A stretch of DNA of 64,000 nt from Gordonia jacobaea. GTDB taxonomy: Bacteria > Actinomycetota > Actinomycetes > Mycobacteriales > Mycobacteriaceae. Shown piece after piece: positions 15,700-25,817 of this stretch. The stretch is from contig NZ_LDTZ01000015.1 in NCBI RefSeq assembly GCF_001186365.1, forward strand, positions 1-64,000. Direction: 5' to 3'. A program made the position numbers and the translations under genes. Position 1 is the stretch's first letter. Every line of letters begins with the position of its first letter. The notes under the pieces were generated by a model. The model was not told the DNA's origin, made no database searches, and saw only the letters and a program-made list of their open reading frames with translations.

Positions 15700-18174
15700 C
15701 TATCGAAGCCGCGCGCCGACGCCCTCGGTCGCGCGAGCCACGGCAGCCAGTTTCGCCGCGGTCGCCTCGTCTTCGGTGAGGGTCCGATCGCCTGCCCGGA
15801 ACTTCAGCGCGAAGGTCAACGATTTGTTTCCCTCGCCGACCTGCTCACCGGTGAAGACATCGAAGAGCTCGATGGAGTCGAGCAGCTCACCGGCGCCCTC
15901 GCGCAGCAACGCCTCGACGTCTGCCGCGGGCACGCCGTCCGACACGACGACGGCGACGTCCTGCAGCACCGCCGGGAACACGGAGATGTGCGGCGCTGGC
16001 AGTGTCGCGTCGAGCGGCAACGCGTCGACGTCGATCTCGACGGCGCACATCCGCTTCGGCAGCCCTGTACGTTCCAGCACCGCGGGGTGGAGCTCGCCGG
16101 CATGTCCGACGACCCGACCGTCGACGACGACGGCCGCGCACCGACCCGGATGCCAGGGCGCGTAGGTGTCGGCCACCAATGTGACGTCGACTCCGGCTGC
16201 GACGCCGATCTCACGAGCAGCCTCGAAGGCGTCGAGATAGTCACCGGGCCTGCCGGGACCCCACGGGCCCGCCGGATCACGCAGCCCGGTCAGCGCAACC
16301 GCGACGTGCAGTGGCTGAGCGGGTAGCGAGTCGTCGAGTTGGGCGATCTCCTCGGCCGTGGGGCGTCGGGTCACGTCGAGTTCGGCCACCGGGCGCATGT
16401 GGTCGGTGGCCAAGACGACCTGTCCGATCGTGTACAGCGACAGGTCGCGCTGGCCGCGAGCAATATTCCGGGCGACCATCTCGAACAGCCCGGGCAGAAG
16501 CGTCGTGTTCAGCTCCGGCCGGTCGGACTCGAGCGGGTTGAGCACCTTGACCGTGCGGCGTCGAACGTCGTCGGAGGACAGGTCCCAGGTGTCGAAGACG
16601 CCCGCGGGCATGAACGGGAAAGGCAGCACCTCGACGTAACCGTCGAGCGCGAGCGTGCGACCGATGCTGCGGCGTCGACGCTGGGTTGGCGTCAGCCCGC
16701 GTCCGCCCGGAGCAGACGGAAGAACGGCCGGAATGTCTTCGAGGCCTTCGAGCCGCAAGACTTCTTCGACGAGGTCGGCGCGCTGACGCAGATCCGGTCG
16801 CCACGACGGGGGCGTGACGGTCAGCGGGTCGGTGCCGGTGACCGTGCACCCGACCTCGACGAGCCGAGCTGCGGTGGTGCCGGCCGGGTAGGTGACCCCG
16901 GCCGTGCGGTCGGGCTCGTCGGCAGAGATCGTGATGGGCGCGGTCGCCGGAAGCGATATCCGCTCCTCGGCCAGTGGCGACGCGATGGCACCACCCGCGA
17001 GTTCGACGATGAGTCCGGCTCCGCGGTCAGAACCTGCGGCGGTGATCTCCGGGTCGACGACGCGCTCGAACCGCTTGCTCGCCTCCGACGTGAGCTTGTG
17101 ACGCTTTCCGGTCCGGAAGACACGGACGGGATCGAAGGTCGCCGCCTCGAGCAGCACACGCGTGGTCTGCGGACCCACCTCGGTGCTCTCGCCGCCCATG
17201 ACACCTGCCAGCGCGACGGGGCCACTGTCGTCGGCGATGACGACGTCCTCGGGATCGAGGTCGCGAACGACGCCGTCGAGCGTTGTCAGCTTCTCCCCCG
17301 ACCGCGCGTTGCGGACGGTGATGGTCCCGGACAACTTGTCAGCGTCGAAGGCGTGCAGCGGCTGTCCCAATTCGAGCATCACGTAATTGGTGACGTCGAC
17401 GATCGCAGAGATCGGGCGGACCCCGGCGACCATCAATCGCTTCTGCATCCACCACGGCGATATGGCAGTCGGGTCGACGCCCTCGATGAGGCGCGCGGTG
17501 TATCGGGTTGCGCCGGAATCCTTCTCGATCGCCACGGGCCAGGGCGCACCGTCGGACACCGAGATGGCGGGGACGGAGGTACCGGGATCGACGAACGGCA
17601 CGGTGAAGCTGCTCGCCAGCTCACGGCCGAGTCCGCGGATCGAGAACGCGTAGCCACGGTCAGGGGTGACGTTGACGTCGATCGCGGCGTCGTCGAGTCC
17701 GAGGACCTCGCGGGCGTCGGCGCCGGGCTCTGCGGTGCCGGGCGCCAGGACGAGGATGCCGCTGTGATCGGTGCCGATACCGAGCTCGGACACCGAGCAG
17801 ATCATGCCGTCGGAGATGTGTCCGTACGTCTTGCGGGACGCGATCTCGAACGGCCCCGGCAGCACGGTTCCGGGCAGAGCGGCAACGATGAGGTCGCCCT
17901 CCGCGAAATTGCGTGCCCCACAGACGATTCCGCGGGGTTCCGACTCCCCCACCTCGACCTGGCAGAAGCGAATGGGCTTCTTGAACTCGGTCAGTTCCTC
18001 GATGTGCTCGACGCGCCCGATCACCAGCGGGCCGGTGATCTCGGGGAACGACTCGATGTCTTCGATCTCGAAACCGACACGGACGAAACCCGCGTCGATC
18101 TCCTCAGTGGTCGCCGACCAGGTCGGATCGCCGGCACGGAGTACCTCGGTGTACCAGGACTGCGGTGCACGCAT
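15700..18174 (-). CDS. pheT: Phenylalanyl-tRNA synthetase beta chain
   Basis: Beta subunit of the heterotetrameric enzyme that charges tRNA-Phe (824 residues). In order: an N-terminal tRNA-binding EMAP-like domain (about 40-150), the B3/B4 editing region (about 200-400), the B5 domain, a catalytic-like core, and the C-terminal anticodon-binding FDX-ACB domain (HISVFPAVLQDVAVVV onwards). Begins MRAPQSWYTEVL as expected. It follows pheS by 57 bases and is convergent with the DUF4386 gene. Confidence 0.95.
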   Translation of the reverse strand: MRAPQSWYTEVLRAGDPTWSATTEEIDAGFVRVGFEIEDIESFPEITGPLVIGRVEHIEELTEFKKPIRFCQVEVGESEPRGIVCGARNFAEGDLIVAALPGTVLPGPFEIASRKTYGHISDGMICSVSELGIGTDHSGILVLAPGTAEPGADAREVLGLDDAAIDVNVTPDRGYAFSIRGLGRELASSFTVPFVDPGTSVPAISVSDGAPWPVAIEKDSGATRYTARLIEGVDPTAISPWWMQKRLMVAGVRPISAIVDVTNYVMLELGQPLHAFDADKLSGTITVRNARSGEKLTTLDGVVRDLDPEDVVIADDSGPVALAGVMGGESTEVGPQTTRVLLEAATFDPVRVFRTGKRHKLTSEASKRFERVVDPEITAAGSDRGAGLIVELAGGAIASPLAEERISLPATAPITISADEPDRTAGVTYPAGTTAARLVEVGCTVTGTDPLTVTPPSWRPDLRQRADLVEEVLRLEGLEDIPAVLPSAPGGRGLTPTQRRRRSIGRTLALDGYVEVLPFPFMPAGVFDTWDLSSDDVRRRTVKVLNPLESDRPELNTTLLPGLFEMVARNIARGQRDLSLYTIGQVVLATDHMRPVAELDVTRRPTAEEIAQLDDSLPAQPLHVAVALTGLRDPAGPWGPGRPGDYLDAFEAAREIGVAAGVDVTLVADTYAPWHPGRCAAVVVDGRVVGHAGELHPAVLERTGLPKRMCAVEIDVDALPLDATLPAPHISVFPAVLQDVAVVVSDGVPAADVEALLREGAGELLDSIELFDVFTGEQVGEGNKSLTFALKFRAGDRTLTEDEATAAKLAAVARATEGVGARLR

Positions 18175-18231
18175 CGGTCAATCAGCTTCTTTCATCGAGT
18201 GGAATCGGTGCGGGTTGCGGCGTCGACCGGC

Positions 18232-19338
<1,107 letters not shown>

Positions 19339-19486
19339 TCACGACCACCTCGACGACGAGAGCAGATCAGCAATGCGCCGGTCAGAGGCCGTGATACTTC
19401 CTCGTCAAGGTTAGTCGACCGTCCTGGGGCCCTACCTCGACGCCCCCACGAACCCGCGCCGATCGATCATCCACGATCCGCCCGGC

Positions 19487-20833
19487 TCAGCAGCGTCGGG
19501 AGCTCGCAGGTGCTCGACCCAGTGATCGAGCGGCCATCGCGGCGGCGACGCCGATCACCAACCAGATCCAGCCGGCGACGATTCCCGAACCGGCCAGGAG
19601 CAGCGTCGTCACACCGACGACGACCAGGAGCCCCACGATGAGGGTGTCGCGTCGTGCACTCCACCCACCGACGACCTGCGCGTCCCACCACGGCACCGGA
19701 CGGTTCTCCAGGACGAGCAGCACTCCGGTCACCGGGATCATCAGCGCGAGCAGGCATGCGGTGGTCGCGAGAACCGTCGGCCAGAACAGCAGGGCGTGGG
19801 GATCTCTATGCAATCCACACAGCGCGGAGAGGCCAATGATGAGACCCAACACCGGAAGGTGCCACAGATACAACGTCATCGCACCTCGGTTGCCGAGCAC
19901 GACCCACCACCAGACCCGTGGGCGGGCGGCGACTCGTGCAAGTGGCGCGCGCAACGCGATGACCAGCGCACACAGCACCACAGTGTGACCAGCGAGTAGC
20001 AGGCTCGGCGGACTCATGTTGGACAGTTGCTGTCCGGGGACGGTCACCAACGACATCTCGTACGGACCGAGGGCCACCAGCGCGATGTCGACGACCAGAG
20101 CGGTCACGCACAGCACTGCGGCTTCGACCATCGAGAACAGGCGTTTCGCATACGCGACGCCGAGGATCGCCGGGATGATCCACACGCTGAGAAAGTTGAC
20201 GTAACCGACGTTGTTCGACGCACCGACGGCGATCCGAAGGGCGTCGACGACCGCGGTCACCAGCCACGCGGCCGCCAGAGCTGACAGCACAGCCCGGCGC
20301 GACGAGAGTCGTTGGAGCATGGGCATCACCGCGAGCACCAACAGGTAGGCGCCGAGAAACCACAGCAACTGAACTCCCAGGCGCGCCACGACGTCGGCGA
20401 TGGCGGCGGCACCGACCAGCGTCGACACCCCGTAAACAATCAGGACGACCACGAGATACCACCCGACCGGCCGCAGAAGTCGCTGGACCCGACGCAACAG
20501 CCAGTGGCCGGGACGTGTGCCTGGACGCCACCCGTAGGTCGACGCCGCGGCGCCTGCGAAGAAGAACAGCGGAAGGATCTGGAACAGCCAGGTCATCGGT
20601 TGCAGAAGCGGAACGTCGGCGAGGGTGTTACCGAGGACGAGCCGACCGTCGTCGACGGACACCGTCAGCATGAGCGAATGCCCGGCGATCACGACGACCA
20701 GCGAGGTGAGTCGGATGAGATCGACGACGCGATCGCGGTTGCCGGTCAGCGCGTCGAGTTCTGCGACAGAGGGAGTCAGGGTTGAGTGGTTTCGCACTCC
20801 GAGAAGTCTTCGCCGACATGCCCTTTCGATCAT
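19487..20833 (-). CDS. Acyltransferase-3 family membrane protein
   Basis: A polytopic protein of 448 residues with about ten membrane helices. The first helix region RVVDLIRLTSLVVVIAGHS contains the histidine typical of the acyltransferase-3 family, which transfers acyl groups to sugars or cell-envelope lipids. The substrate cannot be told. The ATG at 20833 has no clear ribosome binding site; a GTG at 20797 is an alternative that removes the 12-residue basic tail. The 193 bases between this gene and pheS hold no gene that I can support. Confidence 0.75.
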   Translation of the reverse strand: MIERACRRRLLGVRNHSTLTPSVAELDALTGNRDRVVDLIRLTSLVVVIAGHSLMLTVSVDDGRLVLGNTLADVPLLQPMTWLFQILPLFFFAGAAASTYGWRPGTRPGHWLLRRVQRLLRPVGWYLVVVLIVYGVSTLVGAAAIADVVARLGVQLLWFLGAYLLVLAVMPMLQRLSSRRAVLSALAAAWLVTAVVDALRIAVGASNNVGYVNFLSVWIIPAILGVAYAKRLFSMVEAAVLCVTALVVDIALVALGPYEMSLVTVPGQQLSNMSPPSLLLAGHTVVLCALVIALRAPLARVAARPRVWWWVVLGNRGAMTLYLWHLPVLGLIIGLSALCGLHRDPHALLFWPTVLATTACLLALMIPVTGVLLVLENRPVPWWDAQVVGGWSARRDTLIVGLLVVVGVTTLLLAGSGIVAGWIWLVIGVAAAMAARSLGRAPASSRRC

Positions 20834-20895
20834 GGGTGCAACTACTCAGCACGCGTATGCGTTTCAACTCGATCAGCCGGTGCCGCCCGTCGCCC

Positions 20896-20901
20896 TAGAC
20901 T
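20896..20901 (+). promoter_or_regulatory. -10 box, leaderless SRPBCC gene
   Basis: TAGACT ends 8 bases before the ATG at 20910, and there is no ribosome binding site. It decides the start. Confidence 0.5.
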
Positions 20902-20909
20902 CGACACCC

Positions 20910-21368
20910 ATGCGATACACACTGGAAGATTCCGTTGTCGTCGAGCGCAGCCCGGAGGACGTGTACGCGCTGATCAGCGACGTCACACGCACCGGAGAGT
21001 GGAGCGAACAGTGCCACGCGTGTGAGTGGGACAGTTCCGCACGCGGTGCGGGCGCGACCTTCACCGGTCACAACCGCACGCCGGTCCGCGAGTGGTCGAC
21101 CGTCTCGACCGTGACCGTCGACGAGCCCGGCACTCGCTTCGAATGGACGATCGGAACCAGCGGAACGAGGTGGGGCTATCGCGTCGAAGCCGTCGGCGAC
21201 GGCAGCACACGGCTCACCGAGTACACCGCCTTCTCTGACACCGGCGAAGTATTCTTCCGCGAGAAGTACGGCGACGACGCCGATGACCAGATGAGGATTC
21301 GCCTCGTCGCGGCGGCTGAGGGAATTCCTGCCACTCTCGCCAGGATCAAAGTGATCGCCGAGGCGTGA
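20910..21368 (+). CDS. SRPBCC (START/Bet v1-like) family protein
   Basis: 152 residues with the helix-grip pattern of polyketide-cyclase/SRPBCC proteins: VVVERSPEDVYALISDVTRTGEWS at the N-terminus, a central beta-sheet rich in charged residues, and a C-terminal helix. Such proteins bind hydrophobic ligands; the ligand is unknown. The frame is open further upstream, but the leaderless -10 box and the family start both support 20910. Convergent with the RNA methyltransferase gene. Confidence 0.8.
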   Translation: MRYTLEDSVVVERSPEDVYALISDVTRTGEWSEQCHACEWDSSARGAGATFTGHNRTPVREWSTVSTVTVDEPGTRFEWTIGTSGTRWGYRVEAVGDGSTRLTEYTAFSDTGEVFFREKYGDDADDQMRIRLVAAAEGIPATLARIKVIAEA

Positions 21369-21381
21369 GCTGCGCTACAAC

Positions 21382-22176
21382 CTAGCGGGCTTGTACTCGT
21401 GCGCTCTCGTAGAGACAGATCGACGCCGCCGACGCGAGATTGAGGCTCTCGGCGCGACCGCGGATCGGAATGGACACCCGGTGGTCGGCCGACTGCGCGA
21501 GTGGTGCGGACAACCCGTGGGCTTCGTTGCCGAACAGCCAGGCGGTCGGCTCGGCGAGGACGTCTGAGGCGTCGTCGAGCACGAGCTCACCGTCGGCCGA
21601 CGTCGCCAGGATCGTGATGCCCGCCGACCTCACCGACGACAGCGCCGCGTCGACGTCTCGTTCCCGAACGATCGGCAGATGGAAGACGCTGCCCGCGCTC
21701 GCGCGTACGCACTTCCCGTTGTGCGGATCAACCGCGTCGCCGAGCAACAGCACGGCGTCGGCGCCCATCGCGTCGGCTGTGCGGATCAGCGTCCCGGCAT
21801 TACCTGGTTCACGCGGCTCGACGGCCACCGCCAGTAGGCGCGGACCGGACGACAGCACGTCGTCGAGGGACGCGTCGAGGAGCTCGGCGAGAGCGAAGAT
21901 TCCGGGCGGCGTCGTCGCTTCCGAAAGCTTTTCGGCGGCGCGATCCGACAATCCGACGACGTCGACGCCTGCGCCGGATGCGGCGCCGAGGATCTCGGCG
22001 TGCCGGTCGGCGTCACTCTCGCGGACCAGGATCTGCACTGCCCGACCACTCTCCAGAGCGGCGGCAACCGCATTGGCGCCTTCGACGAGAAATCTTCCCT
22101 CGGACCGTCGTACCGACGCCCGATGGAGCTTTGCATACGACACGACCCGCGAGGATCGTTCGGACAAGATCTCCAT
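21382..22176 (-). CDS. TrmH/SpoU-family RNA 2'-O-methyltransferase (TsnR type)
   Basis: 264 residues. An N-terminal substrate-binding domain (RRSEGRFLVEGANAV) is followed by the SPOUT knotted methyltransferase domain with the three family motifs: EPREPGNAGTLIRTADAMGA, LFGNEAHGLS and IPIRGRAESLNLASAASI. Likely methylates a ribose in tRNA or 23S rRNA using SAM. ATG 22176 chosen; the longer frame upstream is proline/arginine-rich shadow. It lies 55 bases downstream of rplT, as tsnR does in M. tuberculosis. Confidence 0.9.
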   Translation of the reverse strand: MEILSERSSRVVSYAKLHRASVRRSEGRFLVEGANAVAAALESGRAVQILVRESDADRHAEILGAASGAGVDVVGLSDRAAEKLSEATTPPGIFALAELLDASLDDVLSSGPRLLAVAVEPREPGNAGTLIRTADAMGADAVLLLGDAVDPHNGKCVRASAGSVFHLPIVRERDVDAALSSVRSAGITILATSADGELVLDDASDVLAEPTAWLFGNEAHGLSAPLAQSADHRVSIPIRGRAESLNLASAASICLYESARVQAR

Positions 22177-22231
22177 CAGATGATGTCCGTGATCACTCGC
22201 GGGTCGTGTGCGACGTGTTCGATGTGAACGC

Positions 22232-22612
22232 TCAGGCTGCGGGAGCGTTGACGTCGGCCGGCAGTGCCTTGCGGGCAACCTCGACGAGGCCGGTGAAGGC
22301 CTCCGGGTCGGTCACGGCGATGTCGGCGAGCACCTTGCGGTCAACCTCGACACCCGCGGCCTTGAGGCCCTGGATGAAGCGGTTGTAGGTGATGTCGTTG
22401 GCGCGGGACGCAGCGTTGATACGCGCGATCCACAGCTTGCGGAACTCACCCTTGCGGGCGCGACGGTCCCGGTAGGCGTAAGTCATCGAGTGGAGCTGCT
22501 GCTCCTTGGCCTTGCGGTACAGGCGCGAGCGCTGCCCGCGGTATCCCTTGGAGGCCTCCAGCGTCGAACGACGCTTCTTCTGGGCGTTGACAGCCCTTTT
22601 CACGCGTGCCAT
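22232..22612 (-). CDS. rplT: 50S ribosomal protein L20
   Basis: 126 residues. [15 protein letters not shown] and the conserved [16 protein letters not shown] and [15 protein letters not shown] blocks identify L20, an early 23S rRNA-binding assembly protein. Third gene of the infC-rpmI-rplT operon. In other bacteria L20 or IF3 controls this operon. Confidence 0.97.
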   Translation of the reverse strand: MARVKRAVNAQKKRRSTLEASKGYRGQRSRLYRKAKEQQLHSMTYAYRDRRARKGEFRKLWIARINAASRANDITYNRFIQGLKAAGVEVDRKVLADIAVTDPEAFTGLVEVARKALPADVNAPAA

Positions 22613-22652
22613 GTCAGTTCCTCTTGTTCGTCAGATGTGGTGGTCGGGTGCG

Positions 22653-22847
22653 TCAGCGGTTGAGCAGTCGCTTGATACGCGGTGCGTCGTTCTCACTCAC
22701 CACGGCGATGCCGTCGAGACGACGGGTACGGCGAGAGGACTTGTGCTCCAGGAGGTGGCGACGGTTGGCCTTCTGGCGGACGATCTTTCCGCTGCCGGTC
22801 ACCTTGAAGCGCTTGGCTGTGCCCTTGTGGGTCTTGCTCTTCGGCAT
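22653..22847 (-). CDS. rpmI: 50S ribosomal protein L35
   Basis: 64 residues, basic. [20 protein letters not shown] and the C-terminal RIKRLLNR are typical of L35. Start at ATG 22847, with GAAGGAA upstream. An 11-residue upstream in-frame extension is rejected. Confidence 0.97.
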   Translation of the reverse strand: MPKSKTHKGTAKRFKVTGSGKIVRQKANRRHLLEHKSSRRTRRLDGIAVVSENDAPRIKRLLNR

Positions 22848-22952
22848 GTTCTTTCCTTCATTCGAGCGGACGCAAGCCACACCCGCGGTTGTCGGGTGCG
22901 GTATGCGTCCGCAGTGGTTCTCCGACGGTCCGTTCTCACGGACCGCATCGGC

Positions 22953-23546
<594 letters not shown>

Positions 23547-23550
23547 GGGG

Positions 23551-23557
23551 CCTCCTT
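23551..23557 (-). promoter_or_regulatory. infC: Ribosome binding site of infC
   Basis: Minus-strand AAGGAGG, a near-perfect anti-16S match, 4 bases before the ATC codon. It fixes the non-canonical start. Confidence 0.8.
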
Positions 23558-23612
23558 GATAAAACCTGACAGGGGTGGCCGTCGCGGAGTGGTCGGTGGC
23601 CGCGCATGGAAA

Positions 23613-23653
23613 GGGGCTCTCAGCAGAAGAGCCCCGAGATGGTGTTCACCATC
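23613..23653 (-). promoter_or_regulatory. infC leader: two adjacent hairpins, possible attenuator
   Basis: On the minus strand the message first meets a 7-bp hairpin (arms GATGGTG/CACCATC, 23638-23653). An 8-bp GC hairpin (arms GGGGCTCT/AGAGCCCC, 23613-23635) follows, with a short TTTCC tract after it, 55-60 bases before the infC binding site. This looks like a leader attenuator for the infC operon. The rest of the 322-base gap to the divergent DUF1844 gene contains only another GC hairpin (23824-23841). Confidence 0.5.
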
Positions 23654-23868
23654 GTCAGGGCTCCGATACCGACCGGTCTGCACACCATTGGATGCGCATC
23701 GCCGACGGCGTGGAAAGACCACGCCCATCGGCAGGACCGGACCGTACAACTGCGTGAATCGCGTGTGCGGCAAGCGCACATATTCGACGCGTCGTAGCGG
23801 TGGGAGCGGAACTCCACTTGCGACCCCGGCGCCAACCGGGGCGGTCGTGCTATGGAAGTCTAGCAGTC

Positions 23869-24309
23869 ATGCCCGAGAACACCTATTCGCCTTCGGGCGA
23901 CGATGCAGGTGACGACCTCACCGGCGTTCCGAACAACGATTCCGCGCGTCCGGACGTGACTACTTCCACAGACGATGATGACAACGTCCGTGACATGGCC
24001 GACATTCCCTCGATCGAGGTCGTGACCCGGGCCATCGTCATGCTGATGAGCGCGTCGGCGGAGAAGCTCGGCCTGGCGCCGGGGGCATCCGAAGACGACG
24101 CCGATCTCGATGAGGCCCGAAAACTCATCACCGCACTGGCCGGACTCGTCGACGCAGCCAAACCGGATCTCGGCGTTCATGCCGCTCCCATCCGAGACGG
24201 ACTCAAGCAACTGCAACTGGCGTTCCGCGACGCGAGCGCATACCCGGACGAGCCAGGCGAGGGCCCCGGCGAGAAGTACACCGGACCGGTTCGAGACCGT
24301 CGTCGGTGA
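23869..24309 (+). CDS. DUF1844 family protein
   Basis: 146 residues. The first about 45 are acidic and low-complexity. The conserved DUF1844 part follows: IPSIEVVTRAIVMLMSASAEKLGL, then LDEARKLITALAGLVDAAKPDLG and a helix ending in LKQLQLAFRDA. The function of the family is unknown. Divergent from the infC operon, as in related actinobacteria. No clear ribosome binding site precedes ATG 23869. Confidence 0.82.
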   Translation: MPENTYSPSGDDAGDDLTGVPNNDSARPDVTTSTDDDDNVRDMADIPSIEVVTRAIVMLMSASAEKLGLAPGASEDDADLDEARKLITALAGLVDAAKPDLGVHAAPIRDGLKQLQLAFRDASAYPDEPGEGPGEKYTGPVRDRRR

Positions 24310-24339
24310 CGCTCTCGTTGGCCGCGAATTCACCGCGAT

Positions 24340-24358
24340 GTAGGTAGCGCTTACCTAA
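24340..24358. promoter_or_regulatory. DtxR/IdeR-like iron box 1
   Basis: The 19-mer GTAGGTAGCGCTTACCTAA matches the IdeR consensus TTAGGTTAGGCTAACCTAA at 14 of 19 positions, counted by eye. It contains a perfect TAGGTA/TACCTA inverted repeat. It lies 110 bases upstream of the DUF1540 gene, in a gap that has no other gene. Confidence 0.5.
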
Positions 24359-24370
24359 CGTTTCAGCAGG

Positions 24371-24389
24371 TCAGGCGAGCCTTTGCTTG
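24371..24389. promoter_or_regulatory. Possible second, weaker DtxR/IdeR-like box
   Basis: TCAGGCGAGCCTTTGCTTG keeps the AGG-nn-AG-CCT core (about 11 of 19 matches, counting C at position 10). It starts 31 bp, three helical turns, after box 1. Tandem boxes upstream of a promoter are the arrangement by which IdeR activates ferritin genes in mycobacteria. Confidence 0.3.
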
Positions 24390-24468
24390 CTGGAAAGGGT
24401 CAACGGACTCACCTAGATTGGAAGGCAGGGCAGATACCCGCCCGCCAACCTCGATCCAGGAGTTCACG

Positions 24469-24768
24469 ATGGCCACGCTCGAAATGCCACATGTCGCCGA
24501 ATGCACCGTCAGTGAGTGTTCCTACAACCACGACGGCTGCCACGCGTTCGCGATCAACGTCAGCGGAACCAACGGCACTGCCGACTGCGCGACGTTCATC
24601 CCCCTGACAACTCGCGGCGGCCTCGACCGCGTCTCCACCCAGGTCGGTGCATGCCAGCGGGTCGACTGCGAGCACAACGCGAATCTCGAATGCACGGCCA
24701 CTGCGGTCCGTATCGGTGCAGGCGAGAGTTCCGACACCGCGAACTGCCTCACCTACTCCCCTCGCTGA
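24469..24768 (+). CDS. Cysteine-rich protein with two DUF1540 units
   Basis: 99 residues. Two copies of the DUF1540 pattern are visible: cysteines at 12, 17, 24 and 40 (ECTVSECSYNHDGCHAFAI ... CATF) and at 62, 67, 75 and 93 (ACQRVDCEHNANLECTA ... CLTY). Four cysteines per unit suggest a metal-binding knuckle; the function is not known. ATG 24469 has AGGAG 8 bases upstream and a -10-like TAGATT at 24414-24419. Iron-box-like sites upstream suggest control by an IdeR/DtxR protein. Confidence 0.8.
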   Translation: MATLEMPHVAECTVSECSYNHDGCHAFAINVSGTNGTADCATFIPLTTRGGLDRVSTQVGACQRVDCEHNANLECTATAVRIGAGESSDTANCLTYSPR

Positions 24769-24862
24769 CGGCTTCGCGTCACCAGACCACTCTGCAGCCC
24801 TCGACGGACGTCGTGCGGGTCATTCTGTGACCAGCGCGGCGTCCGTCGTTTCGTATGCGGGC

Positions 24863-24868
24863 TAGCCT
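24863..24868 (+). promoter_or_regulatory. -10 box, leaderless acidic protein gene
   Basis: TAGCCT, 6 bases before the ATG at 24875, with no ribosome binding site. Confidence 0.5.
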
Positions 24869-24874
24869 GAATCC

Positions 24875-25261
24875 ATGACCTCCGAAGGTGCGCACGACCA
24901 CGACCCGGCCGATCCGACACGGACGACCTCCTCGGCCGGCGGCACAGAGCCCGTCGGAGAGATCATCGACGCCGAGGTCCTGGATACGGAAGTCGTCGAC
25001 ACCGCCTCTCCCGGATCCAGCTTTCCCGGCTCGACGACCATCTCGAGCCCCGGGCACATCGATCCCGACTACAGCGAGCAAGGTGTGCCGAGTTTCGATT
25101 TCGTCCGCGACAAGATCGAGAAGCGCATCTCGACCGCGATCGGTTCCCAGGAGTTGGCTGAGGGCACGCCCGAGGGCCAGGGCGTCGACGACATGATGCG
25201 CAAGCGCGACGAGGCCGCGAAGAAGAAGCTCGACGAGATCCGAAAGTCCATGGGGCACTGA
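24875..25261 (+). CDS. Conserved-looking acidic hypothetical protein
   Basis: 128 residues, which I cannot assign to a named family. The N-terminal 70 residues are acidic and disordered-looking (EIIDAEVLDTEVVDTAS). The C-terminal half is helical and charged (SFDFVRDKIEKRISTAIG, MMRKRDEAAKKKLDEIRKS), possibly a short coiled coil. No signal peptide or membrane segment. Leaderless start. Its codon use fits its neighbours, so I take it as a real gene. Confidence 0.65.
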   Translation: MTSEGAHDHDPADPTRTTSSAGGTEPVGEIIDAEVLDTEVVDTASPGSSFPGSTTISSPGHIDPDYSEQGVPSFDFVRDKIEKRISTAIGSQELAEGTPEGQGVDDMMRKRDEAAKKKLDEIRKSMGH

Positions 25262-25320
25262 CACTCCCCACCACTCTTCTCCCCCGGCCTCGGCGAACCT
25301 CGCGCCGGCGGCGAACCCAG

Positions 25321-25749
25321 TCAGTGATCCGGCCGCAGCGCGATGCGCGTCTGGGTCTGCGCGGCACCGGCGTCGCTCTTGAGCCGCCGAAGCAGTCTGT
25401 CGAGTCCCGCGGTGTCGGCCACCGATACCTGCAGCAGGTAGTCGTAAGGGCCGGTCACGTGGACCGCGTCGCGCACCATCGCCTCACGTTGCGCCCACCG
25501 CAAGAACTCCTCCGAGTCGCGATCAGGGTGCAGCCGTACGTCGATGAACGCTTCGATCCCGGCCGGTGACGGTGCGTCATCGGTGCTGATCACCGCGCGA
25601 TAGCCGAGGATGACACCGTCGCGCTCGAGGCGTCGCACCCGCGCTGCGGCACTGTTGGTTCCAAGCCCCACAAGCCGACCGAGCGCACTGAACGATGCGC
25701 GACCATCATGGCGAAGTGCCTCTATGATCTGTCGGTCGATCGGGTCCAC
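25321..25749 (-). CDS. Lrp/AsnC-family regulator
   Basis: 142 residues. The N-terminal helix-turn-helix (PIDRQIIEALRHDGRASFSALG, then AAARVRRLERDGVILGY) is followed by the RAM/ligand-binding domain (VHVTGPYDYLLQVSVAD). GTG start with a -10-like TATCTT 6 bases upstream, so probably leaderless. Divergent from a LysE-type amino-acid exporter, which it probably controls in response to an amino acid, as LysG-type and Lrp-type regulators do in actinobacteria. Confidence 0.9.
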   Translation of the reverse strand: MDPIDRQIIEALRHDGRASFSALGRLVGLGTNSAAARVRRLERDGVILGYRAVISTDDAPSPAGIEAFIDVRLHPDRDSEEFLRWAQREAMVRDAVHVTGPYDYLLQVSVADTAGLDRLLRRLKSDAGAAQTQTRIALRPDH

Positions 25750-25753
25750 ATCG

Positions 25754-25782
25754 AAAAGATATCAGTCGAAGCGACATCTTTT
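25754..25782. promoter_or_regulatory. Operator in the lrp/lysE gap
   Basis: Inverted repeat AAAAGAT-N15-ATCTTTT. Its left arm overlaps the -10 box (25756-25761) of the regulator gene. The 15-base centre fits a protein that binds two successive faces, as Lrp proteins do. Confidence 0.55.
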
Positions 25783-25817
25783 AGGCATCGTCATCAACCG
25801 CGGTCGATGGTGGTCAG

